A DNA stretch of 64,000 bases, from assembly GCF_003086295.3 (NCBI RefSeq), contig NC_092048.1:377001-441000 (forward strand). The letters are read 5' to 3'. Numbering within the stretch: the first letter of the stretch is position 1; each line of letters opens with the position of its first letter. This DNA comes from Arachis hypogaea. Its lineage: Eukaryota > Streptophyta > Magnoliopsida > Fabales > Fabaceae. This document shows, in pieces, positions 22,857 to 34,619 of the stretch. The translations under genes and the position numbers were made by a program. The notes beneath the pieces were generated by a model, which saw nothing but the letters and a program-made list of their open reading frames with translations, was not told the DNA's origin and made no database searches.

Positions 22857-24110
22857 GTGATGGCGGAATTGGATGCAGCTGAGCGAAAAAAACGAAAAAC
22901 GGAGCAGGTTGAAATGGCGGAGGAAGCATGCCTTTGCCTTGTTACTTATGAAGAGTTGTTCGTGATCAAACTAAGCAATTTAAAGAAACAAGACGATGAT
23001 GTCAAAGATTGGACTTATTTGCTTCCGCCACCAAAGATCGAGTTCTCTTTGCAACTTCCAGAGCGTGATTTGTGTCCTTTCGAGTTCGACTCCAAGATCT
23101 ATATGGCGCCGTCCGCAGCACCGCGTCAGAATCTCACAAAGAAACCCGGCTGCTGGCGAATCTACGAATTCAAATTTGAGGAGCGCAGAATTGAGCTTGC
23201 GGAATCACTGGATGGTGCGCCCGCCCCTCTTTGCTGGTCATTCATCGCAAACACGCCAGTCTCAGGCCATGTTTACTTCTATATAAATCCACGGTTCATA
23301 GATTCTGGATTTTACGTTCTTTGTCCCGGTTCTAGAGTTTGGAAACCGTTAAACCCTCCTCCGGACTACAGCCAAAGAGGTACCGACTTAGTCATGTTCG
23401 TCCTCCACAACACCGTCTTTCTTTCATCGTTCACGGGGAGGGGGATAGACTCCTATTTGGCCCACTTCGACCCCATAAAAGAGACTTGGACAGTTGAACC
23501 CGACTCTGATAACAATCTTTCGAAATTCATAAATGATAGATACAATCGTGGCCTTGAAACTGGCTCCTATCGTGCTACTTATCCCCCACAAATCTCTGTG
23601 CCCCTTCTGGGTCTTGGCAGCAGCAACAACTACACCGTTTGCCTTACCGATGATAAGTATTTGGGGGGATTTCCTCTTAACACACCTTTGGAGAAGGTGT
23701 TTGCCATTTTGGTTAACCACCAGAATGGCCGCGTCGCATTATATCAATGCCTTGATGTGTTTTTTGAGGGTTTTCAACCCTGGATAACAGATATGGCCAG
23801 AGTCAATCTTGTTGACCTTGGCAACGGGAAGGTGTGTGCAATACTATCTGCAGATCTATTGGATTCTGGATCTAAATCATTGGCGCTCTGCTTCTCAGTT
23901 TTCACACTGTCCCTGTTGGAGGACTTTGCAGCATTGCAACTTGACAGTGGGGCTCCTCCCATGGAGCGAGATTTCTTAAAAGTGACTGTCCATAGGAAGT
24001 GTGTCTACATCATGAAGAACTGGAACCCTGCTAATTATATGCGCCACGCCTTTGTTTGGCCATCTTCTAAGGGTGGAAGATTTTACCATAAAACATTACG
24101 TGTACTATAG
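22857..24110 (+). CDS. Uncharacterised kelch-like beta-propeller protein
   Basis: An intronless 417-aa frame with balanced composition, clearly coding. I do not recognise a named family. The pattern GHVYFYINPRFIDSGFYVLCPGSRVWKPLNPPP ... HNTVFLSSFTG ... LAHFDPIKETWTVEPD (quoted in pieces) resembles kelch blades, in which a hydrophobic strand is followed by an aromatic-Trp strand. No F-box is visible at the N-terminus, which instead is short, charged and Lys-rich (AERKKRKTEQ). Many plant F-box/kelch relatives have lost the F-box, so a non-SCF scaffold or a diverged family member is possible. The start is the first of two ATGs (MMAEL) in a leader without competing ATGs. No membrane segment or signal peptide is seen. 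Expression and role unknown. Confidence 0.75.
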   Translation: MMAELDAAERKKRKTEQVEMAEEACLCLVTYEELFVIKLSNLKKQDDDVKDWTYLLPPPKIEFSLQLPERDLCPFEFDSKIYMAPSAAPRQNLTKKPGCWRIYEFKFEERRIELAESLDGAPAPLCWSFIANTPVSGHVYFYINPRFIDSGFYVLCPGSRVWKPLNPPPDYSQRGTDLVMFVLHNTVFLSSFTGRGIDSYLAHFDPIKETWTVEPDSDNNLSKFINDRYNRGLETGSYRATYPPQISVPLLGLGSSNNYTVCLTDDKYLGGFPLNTPLEKVFAILVNHQNGRVALYQCLDVFFEGFQPWITDMARVNLVDLGNGKVCAILSADLLDSGSKSLALCFSVFTLSLLEDFAALQLDSGAPPMERDFLKVTVHRKCVYIMKNWNPANYMRHAFVWPSSKGGRFYHKTLRVL

Positions 24111-24280
24111 TAACTTTTCTTGTTATTTCCTGTGGCTTTTTATAGTAGGATTTGTACCATGTCCTTGATTGATTGTGGTGATTTGGTTTCGAGATAAGGT
24201 AGCATTGCAACTTATCGTGTCTTTTTTTTTTTTATTTTCAGTTAACATCTATGTATTCGGATGGAGTTCCGCTACACATT

Positions 24281-24887
24281 TAAGTAATTTTACATCCAAG
24301 TTTATTCAAGTTATTTAGTTTATGATGCGAGGCTTCGTCTTCTTCTCCTTCTTTCACCTCCTCCTCCTCCTTCTTCTTCTCCTTTTTCTTCATATTTTTT
24401 TCATTATCATCATCGTTACCACTCACCACTACATTTATCTCCTCCTCCTCCTGTTTTTTGTTATTTGAATTTTTTTATCTTCTTTTTCTTTTTCTTTTTC
24501 CTCCTCCATTATTATTATCGTCATCACCAACAACACTAACATTTTGCTAACATCTTTATTAATTCTGATTCTCTGTGGTGATTAAATGAATCGAAAATAT
24601 TATCAAAACGAAACTTGCCCATCATATAAATTTGAATTCAGAAATACATGCGCCTCGAATGAACCTAAAATTAGTTCAAAACGAAACCATTGTATAATGC
24701 CAAATGAACTGAAAATTGTCCATTATATAAATTCGAATTCGATGATAATGATAAGAAGAAGAAGAACGCATGCGCAAATTTGAAAAGTGCAAGAGGAGAA
24801 AGAAAACGAGAAAAAGAAACGCGTAACTCAAATCATTTGGATGAATTTAAATGTAAAATTGTTTGGATGTGAAAAATTACTCATTAA
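24281..24887. mobile_element. Possible non-autonomous TIR element
   Basis: TAAGTAATTTTACATCCAAG at the left is mirrored by GGATGTGAAAAATTACTCA at the right. Between lie CT-rich simple sequence (24340-24510) and direct repeats (CATCATATAAATTTGAATTC and CATTATATAAATTCGAATTC). No duplication was found. Confidence 0.35.
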
Positions 24888-25151
24888 GATATGTGAAACT
24901 TTTTAGATTTTAATTTAAACTTGGAAAACATATTTACTTTACAAAATTTATTAGCGTTGTTGCATGCACGGCTTTATTGAGTTAATTTCGTCAATTGAAT
25001 AATACTAGATCAAAAGTAAAAATAATCGCTGTGAAGTGTCTTCCCACTTGATTGAGTGGCAAACATATTGTGCTGAAATCCTATACCATACCCATTAGTT
25101 TGGACAAGTAGATTCTGATGGTAATCAGTGGGGTTGAATTTTAGTTTTTTT

Positions 25152-26621
25152 TGTTGAATATTATTTTTTGACTTTTAAAATAATTTTAGGAGATATTTTT
25201 GCTTTTTGTCTTATAACAAGTCAAAAGATATTTTTTTTTGTCTCATAATCGGTTAGAAGATATTTTTTAATTTTGTCTCCAACGTAACAGAAACATAATA
25301 GGAGTAGAAGAGAAAGAGAGAATCACACCCAAAAGTATCCTGGTTCAACTGCTAAGTGCAATGCAGCCTACATCCAGTCTTCATCACAACAGTGACAGAA
25401 TTTCACTATAATCATCAGATTACATACACCGATTCTTCCCTAGGATCTATCCAATCCTATCTGGGACAAATCCAAATTCTATCCTCAAATCTGAACTTGA
25501 CTTGAACTCCTACCAAACTTTCAACCGCAAAGTGCTAACCCAACTTGCAAGGGAATCCCCACAGGATCATGAAACACAACATACAGATGTACAAAGAAAC
25601 TCTGAGACATCTATGACTTTTTCTTTAATTTTGCTCAATACAAAATAAAACCCATTGAAGGAGAAGAACTCTGTTAGTTTAGGGTAACTATAAGAACTCT
25701 GTGTTTACTCTCCTTGTCTCAACCCTTGGCCGTTCAGCCTTATTATAGAAGGGGAAGCTTCCAAGATTAAAACCGGTTCAACCAAGCCAGCAACATCTTC
25801 TCCAACAAATAGCCAGTTCGGACAGAGAGAAGAGAGAGAAAAAACCGAAACAGAACCAACATGCATGTACCTCTCTCATCCCTTCTCATCAAGCTCTTTC
25901 ACTCTGAGCCCTTGATCTTGACTTTGGCTTCAAGAAAGGACTCTGACCCTTGATGAACCTCTGATCTTTGACAGCTTCATGCTTTTTCTTTTTGCTTCTT
26001 CCTATCCGTAGCTTCAGAGGCTTCCTTCTCTTTTGGAATAACAAAAATGGAAAAGAGCTTTATCCACTGAGATCTTCTTCTTTGACCGAGACGGATCTCT
26101 CCTATTCTTGGCATGGAAGATCTTGAAGCTCCTCTTCAAAATCGTGCCTTCAATGGTAAAGATCTAGCTACACCATGTTTCGGATCTTCCTTTTTGCAAA
26201 GGTCATCATCATCCTAACATTTTCTTCTTCCATTAGCCTCACTGTATTTGTACTTCTCTTCTGATAACTTGTTCATTCTTCTTTCCTGAGTGAAGTGACC
26301 AAATAGCAAAGAAGAGAGAGGAGAGATAAGATACAAATCTTTCAATACAATATTAAATGAAATTGAATTGTGATTTTCAGTTACTTATGTGAACATTTAA
26401 CCAAAATGGAATATAAGTTCTGGTAACCAATGCATGCATTAAATTGGATTGAAATTTGAATTCTATACAAAGAATAATTGTTTTGGGCTGTACACTGGTT
26501 TTTAACCCAATTAGCTTTGCTCTCCCTTTTAAATAATTCAGCCACATTGCATGGAATATTTTTGCACAAAGATTGATCACATTTTTATCACATTGGGCTT
26601 ATATTGCTTTTTAGCCCAACA
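25152..26621 (-). mobile_element. Probable solo LTR or LTR fragment, minus orientation
   Basis: Begins TGTTGAATATT and ends TTTAGCCCAACA, the TG...CA form of an LTR. Internally, on the minus strand, a CTATAATAAGG TATA-like box (plus 25738-25750) is followed by a leader-like region. The sequence is non-coding and less AT-rich than its surroundings. I could not find a matching 5-bp duplication, so the borders and solo status are inference. Confidence 0.45.
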
Positions 26622-27953
26622 ACAACATAAAAATTCATTTTATTTTTTCTGCACACTAACAACCTCATTAACTAAATAATTAGAAGCAAATATTAAATTA
26701 ATAATTTTTTAATTAATATTTGACCATCATAATCATTCGAATTTTCCAAACTCATCATATTCTTGTCTGCAAATATTTTATATAACACTTTTAAAGTCTA
26801 CATTATCAAATTTTTAAATTGCTCTTAAAATTTTGGCATAAGTAAAAATTTTTAAGTTTCTTTCCATGGTTGCCTCCGGCATGGCTGCCGAGGTCGGCGT
26901 CACTCGCAATTTCAAAACTGTGGGAGGCGGCGTTGCTGGAGGGATTTGTGTTTCGATCTAAAGTATTTTGAGTTGCGTTTGTTTCTGAGAACAGGACAAA
27001 ACAAGATATTGAGAATAAGACATAAAGGATAGAGATACAAAATCTTGCGTTCTTGTATTTTATTTGGTGATAAATTAGAACAAATTAAGAAAATTCAATT
27101 TATTCTCATCTTTTTCATTCAAAAAATTTGTGACAAAAAATATAATAATAAAAAATATAATTATGAAAAATTAACAAGAATAATGAACAAAAATAAAAAA
27201 TAAGTTGTGTCTCTTATTGGTATCTCTATGTCCTTTATATTAGGATAAATACAAAATACATTAATATTCAGTGTCTTTGGACACATTGTCTTTGTCTATG
27301 TCTTTTTTATCAAACACAATTTTATAATTCTATGTCTCTGTCTCAATATCCTGTCTCTACAAACAAATGCAGCATACTTATATGCTATTCTCTTCTCATT
27401 TCTTTAGTAAAATCATAGTTTTTTTTCTTTAAATTTAATATTTTAAATTTTTAACTTAAAATTATTTGACTAAGAAAAAGGTTTACATTTTGATATTTTT
27501 TATTCATGTTAATTTATGAATGATCAACTCTCAGGGTTTTTTATTTCAAAATACATAATGCATTTTAAATAATTAATTGAATTTATACTTCGTGTATATT
27601 ATTTCTGAGCCATTTTTAACCACGTATGAATAAAGAAAAGAAATAGTTTGAAATTTCACATAAAGTTAGAATGACTCTTGTTTAAAAAAAATCATTTTAA
27701 AAATTAGACTTGAATCATATTTATAATGTTATCGTTATATCACCTGATTACATTATTGATTAGACTAAAAAAGCAATAAATAAGAATGAAGAAGGAAATT
27801 AAATTCAAACCAAGTTTATAAATGGTTGGAGATTTATCTAATTCAAATTTTTATAGCCATTATTAAACAAAATAAGCTAATGTGGTCAATTTTGCTATAA
27901 AGGGTTTTTATTAGTCTATATTCTTTCGAAGATAATTATTTCTAAAAATAAAA
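26622..27953. other. Intergenic AT-rich region
   Basis: No gene. A short GC-rich island at 26865-26965 (CCATGGTTGCCTCCGGCATGG, GGGAGGCGGCGTTGCTGGAGG) looks like a scrap of coding or retroelement DNA but gives no recognisable peptide. Confidence 0.4.
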
Positions 27954-28320
27954 GGATAAAATATACCTTTTGTCCTTGAAGTTTGACAAAAATTTTAAAA
28001 ATACCTATAAGTTTTATTTTGTTTCAATTTTATCTCAAAAGTTTTCGATTTGCATCAAATATATTCCCGATGGCTAATTTTTCAAAAAATTTAAGACCAA
28101 TTCAACAATAATTTCATAAGAACAACCTTCAACACAAACAAATTAAGCATAATTTTCATGCATTATTGTTCTATTAGTCTTAAATTTTTTGAAAATTTAG
28201 TCGTTAAGAGTATATTTAATGCAAATCGAAAATTTTTGAAATAAAATTAAAACAAAATAAAATTTAGGAATATTTTTAAAATTTTTACTAAACTTCAGGA
28301 ACAAAAAATATACTTTACCC
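27954..28320. mobile_element. Palindromic MITE, copy 2
   Basis: Same element as 4307-4670, with ends GGATAAAATATA and TATACTTTACCC and matching interior (ATTTGCATCAAATATATTCC, TTAAATTTTTTGAAAATTTA). AAAATAAAA flanks both sides directly (27945-27953 and 28321-28329), a 9-bp duplication compatible with Mutator-like transposition, though low complexity weakens it. Confidence 0.75.
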
Positions 28321-28651
28321 AAAATAAAATACACGCATGCATATAGATTAAAATTTATATGGTGTAAAGAAATTCTTTACACGCACGTCTAATTCATATG
28401 TGATAATATACTACTCTGTACAAAGCCCTATACATAACTAGGAGAGCAAAAAGTTAAGAACAAATGGAACCAAAAAAACATAAGAGCGATGTTGTCAAAA
28501 AAACATACGTATCGATTTAATGCATCATATCATTTTACTACAAACTTAAAAGTTGTTAATATATACACACACTACACGAGAAGGATTCGTTTAATTGTGT
28601 AGGTATAAGTTTTCTTTAACTTATATTCTCAAATAATTTCTTATGTAGGAT

Positions 28652-29629
28652 CAGAGACGGATTTATGTGCAGAGGTGTGGGGGGTAATTATCCCCATTGA
28701 ATTTTCAAAAGACTATATATATAGAGAGAGAGAGAGAGAATTGCCTCCATTACAATAATTTATTTGTCCCCGTACTTTAAAAAAAATTATGTGTAAAAAA
28801 TATTTATATTATTAAATATTAATCTAACAATAAAAATTATTGTATTATATAAATTCAAAACAAATATTAATAATAACTAATAATAATCTAATGATTTAAT
28901 TGCCTAAAATTAAGCTTAATTTTTTAAATATAAATGAGATTATTAGTATTTAATACTTTTTTATAATATATATATAATTTATTTACTTTTTATTATTTTG
29001 TTTAATTTAATTTTGTTTTTACATACATATAATATTGTTTTCGTTAAAAAAAATTTATTATAATATTATAAAATATCAACTTTGTAATTAAATATCAAAA
29101 AATTATTTGATATTTATTTAATAGAAAAAAATATATTATTTTATGTATACCTACATATAAAGATAATTGTGATTGTTTAATTTAAATTTTTATTTTTTTC
29201 ATAATTTTTTTTGTCTTTCTCGCATAATTTTAGAAAAAATTCAGACATCAAAATAAAAAATAGTCAAAATTATAAATTAGTTCATTCAAGTTATAGATTT
29301 TTTAGCTATTAAGTTATAATTTTTTTTGTATCATATAAAAAATAATTAATATAAATGTAATTTGACAGATATTAGATGCTTGACTAAACGCAAGTATTAA
29401 TAATAAATGTATTACTCATGCAATATTACCGAAATATTAAAATAAAAAAATATTTTTAAATTAAATTACTATACTTTTAGATATATTAATTATATTTATT
29501 TATTGAAAATTTGATTAGCTAATATACTCCAAAATTTAAATATCTAAATATATTAATATTAATATATATTTTTTATTATTTTATTATATTATTTTGCTCC
29601 ACTTCTAAAATTTTCTGAATCTCTCACCA
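28652..29629. mobile_element. Decayed hAT-like element
   Basis: The left end CAGAGACGGATTTATGTG resembles the CAGAGNCGGA terminus of plant hAT elements. The right end is eroded (GAATCTCTCACCAC). An 8-bp flank TGTAGGAT (28644-28651) recurs with one change as CGTAGGAT (29630-29637), the length expected of hAT. The interior is AT-rich with no transposase frame and includes a (GA)n run near 28722. Confidence 0.45.
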
Positions 29630-29637
29630 CGTAGGAT

Positions 29638-30230
29638 GAACTTTATCAATCTAGTTTAATGATTCTTTTTTTCATGACATGGTTTAACAGTTGAATTAAT
29701 GAAATTTATTGTATATAGAAAGTTATTCAACGGTATAGGTTAACAAGTGTTGTCTTATATGCGATATAAATGAAATCTTATGTATCTTCCAATGCAAAGA
29801 GTAAACATGCATATATTAAGATTCTTCCATCAAAATTAGAGAGATTAAAACTGTGTACTAAGCTGATCCTAATTTGGCTTAGTTCGAGGAATAAGAAAGA
29901 CAATACTATTAAACCGGTGGTGAGAATATCTGCAAAAGATTCGGACATTTAAATTACTAATAATCTATATATATGGTATTATAATTATAGTAATAATTGA
30001 ATAGGGATAAATAAAATCGAAATTATCTCTAATTTTTTATTTTTAAAATAGTCCTCAATATTTTATTTAGTATTAAAATTATCTTTTTAATAAATTTATC
30101 TTTTATGAGTATAATTTTAAATAAAAAAAATATAAATGATTTCGATTTTAACTCAAATTTTTAGAAATTAAAACAATACTTATTCCTACTAATTAAATGC
30201 ATAATGTTGTTAGGTTAATTAAATTTTAAA
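29638..30230. other. AT-rich intergenic sequence
   Basis: No gene or clear element end. A 60-codon open frame at 29770 lacks coding character. Confidence 0.5.
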
Positions 30231-30375
30231 GTGGAGACTCACGTATAGTCAACTTTACGTGAAATTGATAACTGAGAGCCGTTAGATAATTTAACTGGTT
30301 TAACTAAATTTTCATCTAAAAACTCTTAATTATTAACTTCACGTGAAGTCGACTGTACTGCACCCGAGTTTTCAC
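30231..30375. mobile_element. Small MITE with TIRs
   Basis: GTGGAGACTCACGTATAGTC on the left mirrors GTCGACTGTACTGCACCCGAG followed by TTTTCAC on the right; internally TTTACGTGAAATTGATAA mirrors TTAACTTCACGTGAAG. About 145 bp, non-coding, with no certain duplication. Confidence 0.55.
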
Positions 30376-30934
30376 TAAAAGGGTTGTAATGTGACTATGA
30401 CATCTGACGTCCCATATTTTGGGAATAGAATAGTTAATTAACTCCTTTACAAATGCCCTAAAAAGTAGGGCTTGGAATGTGATCCTCTAGAACTCTCTTT
30501 GTATCTTTATAATTATGGCATATATTGATTTGCAAGCATGATGAGTATGACCCAATTGTCTATTATACCCAAACAAGAAGGACCAATATTATTGCAAATC
30601 TTAGCTTCACAATGATGAAGAAATCCAATTTCTGTTTTATTCAAGTCATTTTTTTTTAAATTTGTTATCCTAAAACTGCTTAACTCCATGGTTATCCTAA
30701 AAATTAATTTTATATATGAATTTTACCATAAAAATAATAAATAATATTAACATATTTTTTTTATGATATACTTAACCTAAATGGTTCAAAAATTCAAAAT
30801 CTACTGTGGAATTTCTTTATTATAGATCAAATTATTAAATATTTAGTTGACTTATTAATGCATTCTAGAATATAATAACTGGTTTTTTAGGTCATTTATA
30901 GCTTAACCACCAATCATAATGCAAAAGCGAAAGC

Positions 30935-33900
30935 TTGAAAGACCTGGATGCCAGAATAGACGACAAGCCCAGGCCCGAGCCAGAGGGGGACCTGGAAAAA
31001 TTCAGAGTTGGGGACGCGGAGGAGAAATTCACATTCATAAACAGAAATTTCTCCCATGAATTAAAAGAACCTTTGATGGAGATGATTAGAGCCAACGCTG
31101 ATCTATTTGCTTGGACACCGTCCGACATGCCGGGGATAGACCCCTAACTCATGTCACACAGCCTGGCCGTCAAACTGGAAGCCCAACCGGTGGCCCAAAG
31201 GAGAAGGAAGATGTCACAGAAAAGGGCAGAAGAGGTGGCCAGGCAGACGGCTGGCCTCCTCGAAGCAGGGTTCATCCGTGAACTAGACTACTCCACTTGG
31301 CTATCAAATGTAGTTTTGGTAAAAAAGCACAATGGGAGATGGAGAATTGTGTGGATTACTCCGACCTCAACAAAGCGTGCCCCCAAGGACTACTATCCCC
31401 TTCCCAATATTGATGCACTCGTCGACGCGGCGGCGGGGTATCGGTATCTGAGCTTCATGGACGCCTACTTCGGGTATAATCAGATACCGATGCACCGGCC
31501 CGACGAGGATAAAACGGCGTTCATAATGTCAGGGGAGATCTATTGCTACAAGGTGATGCCATTTGGCCTGAAAAACGCTGGCGCCATGTACCAAAGGCTG
31601 ATGAACAAGATATTCAGCGAACTTATAGGCAAGACAGTGGAAGTCTACGTGGACGACATCCTCGCGAAAACCACACGGCATGACGATCTCCTAAGCGACC
31701 TGGGGGGCGTGTTCGCGTCCCTCCGACAACACGGCATGAGGCTAAACCCACTCAAATGCGCCTTTGCCATGGAAGCCAGGAAATTCCTAGGGTTCATGAT
31801 AACCCAAAGAGGGGTAGAAGCCAACCCAGAGAAGTGCCAAGCGATCCTCCAAATGAAGAGCCCGGGTTGTATCAAAGACGTCCAACGATTAGCGGGAAGG
31901 CTGACTGCGTTATCCCGTTTCTTCGGCGCATCGGCAGCAACAACCCTGCCCTTCTTCAGCCTGATGAAAAAGGGGATAGCGTTTGAATGGACCCCTGCAT
32001 GTGAGGAAGCATTCAACCACTTCAAAGAAATCTTAGCAACACCTCCGGTGCTCGGGAAGCCCAAGGCTGGAGAACCACTCTACCTTTACCTAGCCGTAAC
32101 GGAGGAAGCGCTTGCAGCAGTGCTGGTACAAGAAGAAGGGAAGGCTCAGCAACCAATCTACTTTGTAAGCAGGGCGCTACAAGGAGCAGAGCTGAGGTAT
32201 AGCAAATTGGAGAAACTGGCACTGGCACTCCTAACCTCCTCCCGAAGGCTGAGGCAGTACTTCCAGGGCCACCGTGTCATCGTGAGAACGGACCAAGCAA
32301 TTCGCCAAGTACTCCAAAAGCCTGATTTGGCAGGAAGGATGATGACTTGGGCCATCGAGCTCTCCCAATATGACTTGCAGTACGAGCCCCGACATGCAAT
32401 CAAGGCACAGGCGATGGCAGATTTCCTAGTAGAGGTAACAGGCGATTCCCCCGAGGAGACGGGAACACGGTGGAGGCTCCATGTAGACGAGACCTCCAAC
32501 CAAACGTTCGGGGGTGCCGGGGTCATTTTAGAGAGCCCGGCGGGAGTCATATGCGAGCAATCAACCAAATTCGAATTCCCCGTATCGAACAACCAAGCGG
32601 AATACGAAGCCCTCTTTGGTGGACTAATCCTAGCCCGGGAAGTCAGGGCGACAAGGTTGGAAGTGTGCAGCGACTCACAGGTCGTCACCTCACAAGTGAA
32701 CAGAAGCTATCAAGCCAGAGACCCGTTGCTGCAAAGGTATTTGGAAAAGGTTAGAGAATTGACCAGGCAGTTCCAGGAGGTCACGATCCAACACGTTCCG
32801 AGGGAGAGGAACACACGGGCAGACCTCCTATCTAAACTAGCAAGCACGAAGCCGGGGGCAGGCAACCGGTCTCTCATCCAAGGCATGGTAAAGGAGCCAA
32901 TGGTTGCCCTCCATTTGGCAAAATCAAGTCCCTCCTGGTTGGACCCCATCACAAATTTCCTGGAACATGGCAAACTACCTGACGAGGAGAGAGCAGCCAA
33001 AACGTTGAGGAGGGAGGCAGCCAAATATGCAATCATACAGGGACAACTGTTCAGAAAGGGACTCAGCCAACCCCTATTGAAATGCTTGCATCCCGACCAG
33101 ACGGACTACGTACTTAGAGAAGTCCATGAGGGATGCTGTGGCCACCACATTGGGGGCAAGGCCCTAGCAAGGAAGCTCATCCGAGCTGGGTATTACTGGC
33201 CATCAATGATGAAAGACTCCAGCGAATTTGTGAGAAAATGTGTCAAGTGTCAAGAGAACGCCAACTTCCACAGAGCGCCGGCTTCTGAGCTGAGTCTACT
33301 GACGTCCTCCCGACCTTTCGCACAATGGGGGGTCGACCTACTGAGACCCTTTCCAGTAGGCTCCGGGCAAGTCAAATACCTCATAGTTGCCGTCGACTAC
33401 TACACAAAATGGATAGAGGCTGAACCGTTGGCCAGTATATCGTCAGCCAACTGTAGAAAGTTCATGTGGAGGCAGGTGATAACACGGTTCGGCATTCCGG
33501 AAGTTGTCATCTCGGACAACGGAACGCAATTCGCCGACAAGAAATTCACAGAGTTCCTCACCGGCCTGGGCGTAAAACAAAAGTTCTCCTCGGTAGAGCA
33601 CCCCCAGACGAATGGGCAAGTAGAGTCCGCAAACAAAGTCATCTTGCTAGGCCTCAAGAAACGGCTAGACAATAAAAAGGGGGCATGGGCCAATGAACTC
33701 GCCTCTGTTCTATGGTCCTACCGCACAACCGAGCAAAGCTCCACAGGCGAAACACCCTTTCGCCTGACATACGGAGTCGATGAATGATACCTGTGGAGAT
33801 CGGCGAGCCGAGCCCGCGGTTACTTCTGAAAGGAGTGGAAGAGACGGTCGAGAAGGACCTAGTAGATGAGGCCAGGGAGATAGCTCACTTGTCAGAAGTA

Positions 33901-34155
33901 GCACTGAAACAAAGAATGGCGCTGTGCTGCAACACCAAAGTACTCAGAAGGGAGTTTGAAGAGGATGACCTCGTCTTGCGACGCAACAACATAGGGCTAC
34001 CGACACCAGGAGAAGGAAAGCTGGCGACAAATTGGGAAGGTCCTTACAGAATCAAAGAGGTGCTTGGCAAAGGCGCCTACAAATTGGAAAGGCTCGACGG
34101 CAAGGAAATCCCAAGAACATGGAATGCAGGTAACCTGAGAAGGTTTTATTCGTAG
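30935..34155 (+). pseudogene. Broken pol (RT-RNase H-integrase) of element A
   Basis: RT carries FMDAYFGYNQI and YVDD (31646-31657). RNase H starts near 32476 with VDETS where an Asp-Gly pair is usual. Integrase has the H/C zinc region (about 33118-33255) and Asp, Asp, Glu at about 33330, 33515 and 33629. Breaks: an in-frame TAA at 31145-31147 before LMSHSL; a one-base loss near 31347 compensated by an extra C near 31380, so a dozen residues of the conserved VDY block are out of frame although the 878-codon frame stays open; and a one-base loss near 33783, after which the last 120 codons (33784-34155, ending NLRRFYS) are in another frame. The product is not functional as encoded. Protease and gag are absent. 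Confidence 0.88.
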
Positions 34156-34619
34156 CTCAGGCACACCGGCCAAGCGGCCTGATAAGCTAGACAGCCCACT
34201 GTTAATCCCCAACGATTTATTTTTGTCAAATATCTACCATGTTCATAAATTTGTTTAACTAACGACTAATGTTTACTTGTTTGAATCCTCCAATCTACTA
34301 TCTCCCAATACGAATCCCACACCATCGCGTTCGTAAACGGAAACTCGGGACTGATCACCCCGGGAAGCCAACTGAACCATAGCGATAACGAACGGCCATG
34401 ATAATAAGACCATAACGGTTTCAATCGAGTTACCTACATGAATGGCAAAATGGACACAAGCAATAAGTCCGCCCCGAAAAGACGGTTAAAAAGACAAAAA
34501 CGCTACCAAGCAAGATTAAGGCAATAACAATAAGCCGACCAAGCGACCAATAAAGTATAAAGTTAATAGTTGTGACAAAGTATTCAACAAATCCATACAA
34601 AAGCCAAAGTTACAAAAGT
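34156..34619. other. Element A spacer between pol and antisense gene
   Basis: Non-coding in all frames; the two genes converge here, so it holds their 3' ends. Confidence 0.6.

Noticed and set aside
25152..26621. Host gene on either strand
   Set aside because: No frame longer than about 70 codons and no conserved peptide; TG...CA ends and layout favour an LTR.
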